Shown: positions 1 through 6,880 of the stretch, one piece after another | How the letters are laid out: every line of letters starts with the position of its first letter | Numbering within the stretch: the first letter of the stretch is position 1 | NCBI GenBank assembly: GCA_002389705.1 | Contig: DGQJ01000251.1 | Coordinates: 21,797 to 28,676 of the forward strand | Direction: 5' to 3' | Source: Bacteroidales bacterium UBA4417 | GTDB lineage: Bacteria; Bacteroidota; Bacteroidia; Bacteroidales; UBA4417 | Length of the DNA: 6,880 nucleotides | Made by a program: the position numbers and the translations under genes | The notes under the pieces: model-generated | The model's database searches: none | Told to the model about the DNA's origin: nothing | The model's input: only the letters and a program-made list of their open reading frames with translations

Positions 1-1674
1 CGAAAAATCTCTACCTGATTTTACCGGGATACCAAGTGTTTTCAGAATGTCGTAATCGGCTTGCAGAAAATCAGTGAATACGGATTTGCCTTTGTAATCG
101 AAACCAAAACTCGACCTGCTGGTACTGCCATCTTGTCCAACGCCAAAATTAACCGTGGATCCCGAAACGCTGACAACCGACGACTGTGAGGCTAGCAGTG
201 TACGCATTTTACTCACTACTTCTTTCCCTCTTTCGTCGTGTTTTATAGGCACACTGATAAGAGCCGAAGTGTTGTATCCCAAAGGTGCATTGCGTAAATG
301 CTTGAATTGCTGATATATAATAATTGTTGTACACATTAGCACAATGGCAATTACAAACTGAATAACAATAAGCGCATTCCGGAAAATTCCAGGCTTTTTT
401 ACTGAAATTTTTCCTTTGAGTACCTCAACCGTTTTCAGTTTTCCCATGATCAATGAAGGATATCCTGACGCTATAAATGAAACAAACAGGAGTATCAGCA
501 ATAGCGCCAGCAATATGGCAGGCTGGTACATTAAAGCTGCATCAAATTTTGCTTCCATGTATTTGTTCAGGCCCTTCATCAGGAGAACTGTTGTAATTAC
601 TCCAAGGCACATCGAGATGCAAACCGTAAACAGGCTTTCGCCCCATACCTGCAGCCAAACCTGTAGTTTACCAGCTCCAAGGCATTTGCGGATGCCGATT
701 TCCTTAGTCCGTGTAAATGAGAGACCCAGGTTAAGATTCACAAAATTGAAACAGGCGATCAGGATAATAACTCCTGCAATAAGCAATAAAATCAGGAGAA
801 ATGATTTGCTTACTGAATTCCCGTTATTGAGCTTTGCATTAAAGTGAAGATCTTTCAATGGTAAAAGCTTCAACCCTGAAATATCTCCGTTGGCATCCGG
901 CTTATATCCTTTCTTCTTCAGGTATTCGATATCCGAAATATTGTGTTTCCTGGTGAAGGAACGCAATTGTTTTTCGACATCAGCCTGCGAAATATTTGGT
1001 TGAAGCTGTACAAAAACATTGTGATGCTGCCTGTTCCAGTCGTCCTTGGCTTCTGCATATTCAGGATCCAGTTCAGTTCGGGCCAGTACCGAATATTTTA
1101 GAGAAGAATTTTCTGGGGCATCCTCCAGTATAGCCGACACTAACAGTGTGTTCCATTTCCCGCCAACCTTAACCTCGATTGGTTTACCAATAGGGTCTTC
1201 TTTACCGAAAAGATTTCCTGCGGTTTTTTCACTCAGTACAACATTCCCAACATCAGCCAAAGGATGTTGTGCTGCTCCTTTGATCACCTTAAATGAAAAC
1301 ATGCTGAAAAAATCATCGTCAATCAGCCAGGTCGATTGCTCCAGCTCTTTGTCTTTATATCGTACTTCGTGGCCACGGTTTTTTATCCGGGTTGCCTTTT
1401 CTATACCTATTCCTTCTGATTTAAGTGTATTTGCAACAGGGTAGCTCATAGAAATACCCGTCTCCAACCCCTGGGATGAATTGGCGAATGTGTATACTTC
1501 AAAAAGCTTTTCGTTATTTTTATGAAAACTGTCGTAAGAGAATTCGCGGTACACCATGGTAATCAGCAAAATACTGCATATAAAAGCTACCGACAATCCA
1601 ATAATATTGATAGCCGAATGCAGCTTGTTTTTCAGCATGTTGCGCCACAGCGTCTTCAGATAGTTTTTAAGCAT
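1..1674 (-). CDS. FtsX/MacB-family ABC transporter permease (third of three; first 558 residues, C-terminus outside window)
   Basis: The frame is open from the ATG at 1674 to the window edge without interruption. The protein begins MLKNYLKTLWRNMLKNKLHS, the same kind of cytoplasmic N-terminus as its neighbours. A membrane segment at about 19-41 is followed by a MacB-like periplasmic domain to about 288. Membrane segments follow at about 289-312, 350-370, 378-405 and 427-455, and then the start of a second periplasmic domain, which reaches GRDFS at 554-558 where the window ends. The ATPase-facing motif TKEIGIRKCLGAG is at 323-335, with a cysteine where the others have V or M. By homology roughly 230 residues, with the last three membrane segments, should lie beyond the edge. 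The in-frame upstream stop is the second permease's own TAA, and no other ATG lies between. The leader AAAGAAATTGTC has no strong Shine-Dalgarno. It is more divergent from the first two permeases than they are from each other, and its substrate is unknown. Confidence 0.92.
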   Translation of the reverse strand, partial: MLKNYLKTLWRNMLKNKLHSAINIIGLSVAFICSILLITMVYREFSYDSFHKNNEKLFEVYTFANSSQGLETGISMSYPVANTLKSEGIGIEKATRIKNRGHEVRYKDKELEQSTWLIDDDFFSMFSFKVIKGAAQHPLADVGNVVLSEKTAGNLFGKEDPIGKPIEVKVGGKWNTLLVSAILEDAPENSSLKYSVLARTELDPEYAEAKDDWNRQHHNVFVQLQPNISQADVEKQLRSFTRKHNISDIEYLKKKGYKPDANGDISGLKLLPLKDLHFNAKLNNGNSVSKSFLLILLLIAGVIILIACFNFVNLNLGLSFTRTKEIGIRKCLGAGKLQVWLQVWGESLFTVCISMCLGVITTVLLMKGLNKYMEAKFDAALMYQPAILLALLLILLFVSFIASGYPSLIMGKLKTVEVLKGKISVKKPGIFRNALIVIQFVIAIVLMCTTIIIYQQFKHLRNAPLGYNTSALISVPIKHDERGKEVVSKMRTLLASQSSVVSVSGSTVNFGVGQDGSTSRSSFGFDYKGKSVFTDFLQADYDILKTLGIPVKSGRDFS

Positions 1675-1683
1675 GACAATTTC

Positions 1684-1706
1684 TTTATTCGGTTCGTAAA
1701 CTCTTT
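1684..1706 (-). repeat. 3'-end repeat, copy B: out-of-frame remnant of a permease tail in the intergenic spacer
   Basis: The 36-nt spacer (1675-1710) between the second and third permeases contains a second KSLRTE-stop. Reading the minus strand from 1705 gives AAG AGT TTA CGA ACC GAA TAA. It is out of frame with the second permease, which has already ended in its own KSLRTE-stop at 1711. The remnant matches the end of the first permease at 22 of 23 bases (4079-4101) but uses different serine, leucine, threonine and glutamate codons from the adjacent second permease. It is not translated as part of either neighbour. The likeliest reading is a leftover 3' end from a permease gene that was lost, replaced or recombined here. 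A local tail duplication is the alternative. Confidence 0.7.
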
Positions 1707-1710
1707 TACT

Positions 1711-4068
1711 TTACTCCGTTCGCAATGACTTAACCGGGTTTGCAATGGCAGCTTTTATTGCCTGGAAACTCACAGTAGTTACAGCTATCAACATAGCCAG
1801 TAAACCCGAAAAAACAAATACAGTCCAGTGAATTTCAACCCTGTAGGCAAATCCCTGCAGCCATTTATTCATAGCCCACCAGGCAAGGGGAAAGGCGATA
1901 AGGCACGAAATGCCAACCAATTGCAGAAAGTCGCGCGAAAGCAATGTGGCCAGTGTCTGTGTGCTTGCACCCAATACTTTTCGTACGCCGATTTCTTTAG
2001 TTCTCCGTTCGGCAGTGTATGCTGCCAGGCCGAACAAACCGAGGCAGGAAATAAAAATTGCCAGTGCCGAAAAGATTCCTGCCAGTTTCCCGATCAGGGT
2101 TTCGGTTTTGAAAATTTTATCAAATTCAGCATCCACAAATTTGTATTCGAAAGGATAGCCCGGATTATACGATTTTATTACTTTTTCGACAGCAGGAATT
2201 GCCGCTGCCAAATCAGTACCCTTATTGAACCTGATGGTCATCCAGTTGGTATTGGAAGTATCGGCACCCATAATTAATGGCGCCGGTGTTGAATACATAT
2301 CGTTGTAAATGAAATCGTTTACAACGCCTACAACAGTTATTTTTCTTCCACCCCAGTCGAGTACAGTGCCGATGATATCCTTTTTATTAATGATTTTAGC
2401 CAGGGTTTCATTAATGATAATATTATTGCTATCCGATCTGATATCGGGATAAAAATCGCGGCCGGCTTTCAGTTTCATACCCAGGGTTGAAATATATTCG
2501 GGACTTACGCCTTCAATGGTAATTAACACCTGTTTATTCGGATCTTTTCCTTCCCATTGAAAATCGGCGGTATTGCTTCCCAGTTGTATAATGCGGCTGT
2601 TGCTGAGGCTTGCATTTTGCACCAGTCCCGTGGTCTGCAGGTCGGTTTTTATCGCGTTATAATGTTTCCTCATATCGCCCTGAAGGGTGGTGTAAATAAG
2701 TTCCTGCTTATTATAGCCCAGGTCGCGGCTTTTTACATGAAGTATTTGCTGGTAAATAATTACGGTGCTGATAATGAGGATTACAGAGATTGAAAACTGC
2801 AGTACTACCAGGCCTTTGCGTATGTAACCTGCACTGCCGGCTTTTTTGAGCTTAATTCCTTTCAGGATATTTACCGGGTTAAATGACGAAAGATAAAATG
2901 CGGGGTAACTTCCGGCTACCAGTCCGCAAAACAGGGCTATCAGCAGTAGTGCTCCCAGGTGTAAGGGCCTGAAAATATCTACTGATAATTGCTTTTCGAC
3001 AATTCCGTTGAATGCTGAAAGCGAAACATATATCAGCAATATAGCAAGTACAGCCGAGATGAGCGAAAGAAAAAGTGATTCGCCTAAAAACTGCCCTACC
3101 AGTTTGCTTTTGCCGGCGCCTAATACCTTGCGCACACCCACTTCGCGGGCACGCTGCTCGCTGCGTGCGGTTGACAGGTTCATAAAATTGATGCAGGCAA
3201 TGATGAGTATAATCCAGGCAATCAAACTAAAGAGATTGACATATTTTATACGGCCTGATACTTCTTTCCCGTTTTCAAAGCTGTCGTACATTCTCCATCG
3301 GTTCATCGGGTAGATCGACATTCTGGCAATTAAGTCTTTATTCTTGCTTTGAATGTAACTGCATAATTTGGTATTGATAGCCTGTATATTGCTGTTGGGC
3401 TGGGTTTCGGCATAAGTAATTATTCCGTTACTGCCCCATTGCGTGAGCCAGGTGTTCTGATCTTCAAAAATTTTGAAAGGTGCCAGCCATTGAAAACTAA
3501 ACGAAACATTTTCGGGAAGATCTTTAAAAACACCTGTTACGGTATAGTCCTGTCTGTTGTCAACTTTCAATGTTTTGCCAACCACTTGGGTACTCCCGAA
3601 AAATTTTTGGGCCATTTTTTCGGAGATTACCAGCGAATGCAATTGTGTAAAGGCATTCTTTGCATTACCCTCAACAAACTGCAACTGGAACATGGTCAGA
3701 AATGGAGCATCCACATAATTTCCACGCTCGTAAATGGTTTTATCACCGAGGCTGAACAGAACATAATCGTCCCAGGTTGAGCGTGCTGTATTTTTAATCC
3801 CCGGAATTTCTGATTTAATTCCTTTGGCCAGCGGACCCGGTGTAGCGTCAAAAGTAAAGGTCTGCCCGTCGTATGTCTGGCGGTCCTTTATTTTGTAAAG
3901 GTTGTCGCGGTTGCTGAAGTAATGGTTAAACGTGAGTTCATCTTCAACCCATAACAGTATTAAAGCGGCGCAGGCTATGCCAACGGCAAGTCCGCCAATG
4001 TTCAGCATGCTGTACCCCTTGTTTTTCCAAAGGTTACGTAAAGTTGTTTTAAAATAATTTTTGATCAT
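1711..4068 (-). CDS. FtsX/MacB-family ABC transporter permease, double-unit, 785 aa (second of three)
   Basis: This is a full-length paralogue of the preceding permease, with the same two-unit layout in the inner membrane. Membrane segments are at about 20-42, 276-298, 328-350, 366-393, 416-441, 661-681, 711-735 and 747-769, with periplasmic MacB-like domains between the first and second and between the fifth and sixth. ATPase-facing motifs are AREVGVRKVLGA at 307-318 and TKEIGVRKVLGAS at 690-702. The second periplasmic domain has the usual GRDF at 536-539. Over the last 126 residues a hand alignment with the first permease is ungapped with 79 identities (about 63%), including MNKWLQGFAYRV and NPVKSLRTE. 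The periplasmic parts look much less alike. An in-frame TAG two codons upstream fixes the ATG at 4068, only 11 nt after the first permease, which points to co-transcription. Six sampled lines give about 43% GC. The substrate is unknown. Confidence 0.94.
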   Translation of the reverse strand: MIKNYFKTTLRNLWKNKGYSMLNIGGLAVGIACAALILLWVEDELTFNHYFSNRDNLYKIKDRQTYDGQTFTFDATPGPLAKGIKSEIPGIKNTARSTWDDYVLFSLGDKTIYERGNYVDAPFLTMFQLQFVEGNAKNAFTQLHSLVISEKMAQKFFGSTQVVGKTLKVDNRQDYTVTGVFKDLPENVSFSFQWLAPFKIFEDQNTWLTQWGSNGIITYAETQPNSNIQAINTKLCSYIQSKNKDLIARMSIYPMNRWRMYDSFENGKEVSGRIKYVNLFSLIAWIILIIACINFMNLSTARSEQRAREVGVRKVLGAGKSKLVGQFLGESLFLSLISAVLAILLIYVSLSAFNGIVEKQLSVDIFRPLHLGALLLIALFCGLVAGSYPAFYLSSFNPVNILKGIKLKKAGSAGYIRKGLVVLQFSISVILIISTVIIYQQILHVKSRDLGYNKQELIYTTLQGDMRKHYNAIKTDLQTTGLVQNASLSNSRIIQLGSNTADFQWEGKDPNKQVLITIEGVSPEYISTLGMKLKAGRDFYPDIRSDSNNIIINETLAKIINKKDIIGTVLDWGGRKITVVGVVNDFIYNDMYSTPAPLIMGADTSNTNWMTIRFNKGTDLAAAIPAVEKVIKSYNPGYPFEYKFVDAEFDKIFKTETLIGKLAGIFSALAIFISCLGLFGLAAYTAERRTKEIGVRKVLGASTQTLATLLSRDFLQLVGISCLIAFPLAWWAMNKWLQGFAYRVEIHWTVFVFSGLLAMLIAVTTVSFQAIKAAIANPVKSLRTE

Positions 4069-4078
4069 GACCTAATAT

Positions 4079-4101
4079 TTTATTCTGTTCGTAAACTCTT
4101 T
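4079..4101 (-). repeat. 3'-end repeat, copy A (functional end of first permease)
   Basis: These 23 nt encode the KSLRTE-stop end of the 792-aa permease. They match 1684-1706 at 22 of 23 positions; the single difference is plus 4086 T versus 1691 G (ACA versus ACC for threonine). Here the sequence is in frame and is the real end of the gene. A GTCATG permease start follows 11 nt after the stop. Confidence 0.8.
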
Positions 4102-6458
4102 ACAGGATTAGCCCTTGCTGCTTTGAATGACTGGAAACTAACTGTTAATAAGGCTGTGAGGATTGCTATTGCCGCCGAAAGTGTAAATACCCACCACGAA
4201 ATATCAACACGGTAAGCAAAACCTTGTAACCACTTATTCATGATCCACCACGAAACCGGAATGGAGATAATAATCGCGACAATAACAAGTTTCAGAAAAT
4301 CTTTGCTTATAAGTTGAATAATGCCGGCAACACTAGCGCCTAATACTTTCCGGATGCCAATCTCTTTTATTTTCACCTGCGCTGTAAACGTTGCCAATCC
4401 AAATAATCCCAGACAGGAAATAAAAATAGCTATGCCTGCAAAAACATTAAACAGTTTCCCTGTACGTTCGTCCGATTTGTACAATTCTTCAAAACTCTTG
4501 TCAAGAAAATGATAGCTGAAAGGAACATCACCTGCATATTTTTTATACTGCTTCTTAACTGATGCAATACCCTGTTGTGCATTGTTTCCGGTGGTTCTGA
4601 CATAAAGTACATTCCTGTTGTTCCAGAATGTGAAGAAAATCAAAGGGCTTACCTCTTCCTTTAATGATTGGAAATTAAAATCCTTAACTACACCAATTAT
4701 AGGTCCTTTGTTGCCATGAAAAATAATTTGCTGACCTACATATGGTGCTTTCAACCCCATTTTTTGAACGGCAGTTTGATTAAGTATGTAACTAGTACTG
4801 TCAGCAGGTGTGCCGGTAAAATTTCCACCTTCAACAAATTTTATTTTCATAGTAGGAATTAAATCCTTGTCTGTTGAAACCTGAGTGATGATCATATTTG
4901 ATTTCGGTGGTTTGGTCGCCCATTCCAAATCGCCGGTGGAACTATTAACATTAGTGAAATTATAAGCATCACATAAAGACGCATTTAATATTGCCGGTTC
5001 ATTTTTTAGTTCATCTTTTACTGCATCAATGTGATTTACAACTTCCTGGGGAAGCGGGACAGAGAAAACATAACTTTTATCATATCCCAGATATTTATTC
5101 TTCAGAAATTGCATTTGGTTGCTCATTACGATGGTACAAACCAACAATACAACAGATATTGCAAATTGAAAAACCACTAATCCTTTTCTTAGAGAAACCA
5201 TTCCCAAACCGGATACCATTTTCCCTTTCAGCGTTTCAAGAGGTTTAAAAGAGGTAAGTAAGATTGCGGGATAAATGCTTGATGCAATCAACGCTCCTAA
5301 TATTGCTATACCAGCTGCTTTCCAGACGTTAAGATCCGATAAATCAAGGGATAAGGTCTTACCCGAAATGTTATTATAAAGTGGTATGAGTAGTATTATT
5401 AACAGGATTGCAAAAAAAGTAGCAAAACAAAAAAGGAGAGTAGTTTCGGTAATAAACTGGAAGAATAATTGTTTACGGTTTGCTCCAACCATTTTGCGGA
5501 TACTCACTTCTTTAGTCCTTACTAACGACCGGGCTGTTGAGAGATTCACATAGTTAATACTTGCAATGGCCAATAATAGAATAATAACGAGTATAAATAC
5601 ATGTACCATTCTGAGCGCAGAATCATTTCCATCAGCCGTTACAAGGTGCATATCAGCAAGATTTTGTAATTTAAAAACAGCATCACTCTCACCATTCCGA
5701 GCCTTTTTAAACGCATTGGTAAACAATTGGCCAACTATTACCGGATCAGCACTATTAACCAATTGAACATAGGTTCTGTAAAAATAATCACCCTGGTCCT
5801 CATCAATGGTTTTCCATTTTCCATTTCCTCCTTCTTTAATGAATAGCTGACCTAAATATGCCATTGGAATAACAGCATCATACTTCAAGCCGGAGTTTTG
5901 AGGAAAATCCTTCATTACTCCTGTTACTGTGAAGTTTTCTTTATTGAATCGGATAACTTTTCCTAATGCTGATTCCGCACCAAAAAATTTCTGAGCTGTA
6001 GTTTGAGTTAGTATTATTGAATTTATATTGGTTAACAACCGGGCTTTATTCCCTTCAAGCATATCATAGGTGAACATCGAAAAGAAACCGGAATCAACAG
6101 CGGCAATATTATTCCCATCAAATATTTTGTTTTTATTCTGGTCCGACAGAATCTGGTCAAAAAAAGTATAAATCCTTACGACCGATTTTACCTGTGTAAA
6201 TGATTTCGCATATACGGCCAGGGGACCGGGCACGCCACTCCATGTTTTTTCCTCGCCATTGAAGCTGAAGTGAGCAGTTATGTTGTAGATGTGCTTGTAG
6301 TCTTTATTGAACTTATCAAAACTCAATTCATTTTGCACCCACAACAACAACATAATCCCGGCTGCAAGGCCAACTGCCAAACCGCTGATATTAATTACGG
6401 AGTAGAATTTATTCTTCCATAAACTCCGTTGAGCTGTTTTGAGAAAAATTCTTATCAT
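4080..6458 (-). CDS. FtsX/MacB-family ABC transporter permease, double-unit, 792 aa (first of three)
   Basis: This is an inner-membrane permease of a MacB/LolCDE-like exporter. It is expected to turn ATPase movements into movements of its periplasmic domains; its substrate is unknown. The chain holds two fused units. Unit one has a membrane segment at about 20-42, a MacB-like periplasmic domain at about 43-280, and three membrane segments at about 283-303, 339-362 and 379-404. Unit two has a segment at about 424-447, a second periplasmic domain to about 665, and segments at about 670-690, 719-741 and 753-777. The ATPase-facing motif occurs twice: a divergent TKEVSIRKMVGAN at 315-327 and a canonical KEIGIRKVLGAS at 698-709. 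The GRDF found in the other two permeases is GGNF at 544-547. The start is fixed by an in-frame TAA four codons upstream; the leader is A/T-rich with no clear Shine-Dalgarno. It ends NPVKSLRTE, 11 nt before the next permease. At roughly 35% GC in six sampled lines it is AT-richer than its neighbours. Confidence 0.93.
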   Translation of the reverse strand: MIRIFLKTAQRSLWKNKFYSVINISGLAVGLAAGIMLLLWVQNELSFDKFNKDYKHIYNITAHFSFNGEEKTWSGVPGPLAVYAKSFTQVKSVVRIYTFFDQILSDQNKNKIFDGNNIAAVDSGFFSMFTYDMLEGNKARLLTNINSIILTQTTAQKFFGAESALGKVIRFNKENFTVTGVMKDFPQNSGLKYDAVIPMAYLGQLFIKEGGNGKWKTIDEDQGDYFYRTYVQLVNSADPVIVGQLFTNAFKKARNGESDAVFKLQNLADMHLVTADGNDSALRMVHVFILVIILLLAIASINYVNLSTARSLVRTKEVSIRKMVGANRKQLFFQFITETTLLFCFATFFAILLIILLIPLYNNISGKTLSLDLSDLNVWKAAGIAILGALIASSIYPAILLTSFKPLETLKGKMVSGLGMVSLRKGLVVFQFAISVVLLVCTIVMSNQMQFLKNKYLGYDKSYVFSVPLPQEVVNHIDAVKDELKNEPAILNASLCDAYNFTNVNSSTGDLEWATKPPKSNMIITQVSTDKDLIPTMKIKFVEGGNFTGTPADSTSYILNQTAVQKMGLKAPYVGQQIIFHGNKGPIIGVVKDFNFQSLKEEVSPLIFFTFWNNRNVLYVRTTGNNAQQGIASVKKQYKKYAGDVPFSYHFLDKSFEELYKSDERTGKLFNVFAGIAIFISCLGLFGLATFTAQVKIKEIGIRKVLGASVAGIIQLISKDFLKLVIVAIIISIPVSWWIMNKWLQGFAYRVDISWWVFTLSAAIAILTALLTVSFQSFKAARANPVKSLRTE

Positions 6459-6562
6459 AGAATTTATTTATTTCAAACTATGGGAAATACATATTGAAGT
6501 GTTAAATGCATCGCAATGCAATTGTTTATCGATGAGAAGCCATGTGTACGCTATAAACTGAA
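6459..6562 (-). other. 104-nt intergenic gap between ATPase and first permease
   Basis: This is the longest non-coding stretch in the window; the other two gene junctions are 11 and 36 nt. It is AT-rich. It contains a small inverted repeat at 6507-6520 (TGCAT, loop CGCA, ATGCA) with no T-run after it on the minus strand, so it is not a convincing terminator. Just before the permease start the minus strand reads TAGTTTG (plus 6474-6480), which resembles the Bacteroidota -7 element TAnnTTTG but is one base short. Transcription probably runs through the gap. A secondary promoter is possible but unsupported. Confidence 0.5.
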
Positions 6563-6880
6563 TTATATCAAAATGTTTTCAGTAACGGTTTGTCCGTCCA
6601 ACATTCGAATAATACGATGACTGAACTTTGCATCGTGTTCGCTGTGCGTTACCATGATAATGGTGGTGCCCTGTTCGTTCAGGTCGGTCAGCAGTTCCAT
6701 AACTTCGTTACCGTTGGATGAGTCGAGATTACCGGTAGGCTCATCGGCAAGGATCAGTTTAGGATTGTTTACCACGGCCCGGGCTACGGCTACGCGTTGC
6801 TGTTGTCCGCCCGAAAGTTGCTGCGGATAGTGGTTGCGGCGGTGCATAATTTTCATTTTATCAAGTACTGCCTCTACTTT
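6563..6880 (-). CDS. ABC transporter ATP-binding protein, LolD/MacB type (C-terminal 105 residues; start outside window)
   Basis: This is the cytoplasmic ATPase subunit that powers an FtsX/MacB-type exporter by binding and hydrolysing ATP. The frame is open to the window edge, so the Walker A loop and Q-loop are not visible. In the visible 105 residues the signature motif LSGGQQQR is at 22-29, Walker B LILADEP at 42-48 with catalytic E47, the D-loop GNLDS at 50-54, and the switch histidine H79 in VTHSEH. All the expected catalytic residues in this half are intact. The sequence from [12 protein letters not shown] to TGNLDS is typical of the LolD/MacB/FtsE branch. The M at 6856 is internal to the helical domain and is not a start, because coding continues upstream of it. 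A hand count of three 60-base lines gives about 56% GC, the highest in the window. The gene ends 104 nt before the first permease, its likely membrane partner. Family assignment is firm; the substrate is unknown. Confidence 0.95.
   Translation of the reverse strand, partial: KVEAVLDKMKIMHRRNHYPQQLSGGQQQRVAVARAVVNNPKLILADEPTGNLDSSNGNEVMELLTDLNEQGTTIIMVTHSEHDAKFSHRIIRMLDGQTVTENILI

Noticed and set aside
416..1444. Plus-strand open frames of 143 and 132 codons at 416-847 and 1046-1444
   Set aside because: They lie wholly inside the third permease on the opposite strand, have low-complexity or unnatural composition, and resemble no family.
1696..1709. Inverted repeat GTAAA-CTCT-TTTAC after the second permease as a terminator; a similar one at 4091-4103
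   Set aside because: The stem is only 5 bp and AT-rich with no T-run, and the 4091-4103 copy is inside coding sequence. It is a by-product of the KSLRTE coding sequence.
4069..4076. AGG on the minus strand just before the second permease's ATG as a Shine-Dalgarno site
   Set aside because: It sits about 2 nt from the ATG, too close to work normally; weak Shine-Dalgarno use is expected in this phylum.
4430..4612. A 60-codon minus-strand frame inside the first permease
   Set aside because: It is an alternative frame within a well-supported coding region, with no recognisable features.
1828..5766. Other plus-strand open frames opposite the first and second permeases, including 1828-2277 and 3439-3780
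   Set aside because: They are antisense shadows of strongly supported permease genes with clear motifs and membrane segments.
6474..6480. TAGTTTG (minus strand) as a Bacteroidota -7 promoter element
   Set aside because: It is one base short of TAnnTTTG, would give a leader of only about 10 nt, and has no clear -33 partner.
6563..6856. A 97-residue stand-alone protein starting at 6856
   Set aside because: The frame continues upstream to the window edge with typical ATPase sequence (KVEAVLDK), so this is an internal methionine of a truncated gene.

Overview
The window is a single minus-strand run of ABC-exporter genes and looks like part of one operon. It reads from right to left: the end of an ATP-binding subunit (6563-6880, start beyond the window), then three large FtsX/MacB-type permeases: 792 aa (4080-6458), 785 aa (1711-4068) and at least 558 aa (1-1674, end beyond the window). 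About 98% of the sequence is coding. The plus strand shows no credible gene, and I saw no RNA gene, insertion sequence or CRISPR array.

The organism is most likely a member of the Bacteroidota. Tandem permeases of about 790 aa, with two MacB-like periplasmic domains, eight predicted membrane segments and the C-terminus NPVKSLRTE, are typical of that phylum. The translation starts also fit: they have A/T-rich leaders without a strong Shine-Dalgarno sequence. A genus cannot be assigned.

Known members of this family (MacB, LolCDE) do not pump substrate through a membrane channel. ATP hydrolysis in the cytoplasm is passed through the membrane helices to move the periplasmic domains, which push lipoproteins, peptides or toxins outward. 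Each permease here contains two such units in one chain. Each could therefore form a complete membrane part with an ATPase dimer, and several permeases may share the one ATPase. The substrate cannot be read from the sequence, and no membrane-fusion protein, outer-membrane channel or regulator lies inside the window.

The most notable detail is in the 36-nt spacer between the second and third permeases. It carries an extra copy of the permease 3'-end sequence (KSLRTE-stop), out of frame with the second permease and matching the end of the first permease at 22 of 23 bases. This looks like a scar of permease-gene duplication, loss or recombination. The first permease is also AT-richer than its neighbours. 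I found no clearly new biological system; the permease array and its scar are the points worth following up.
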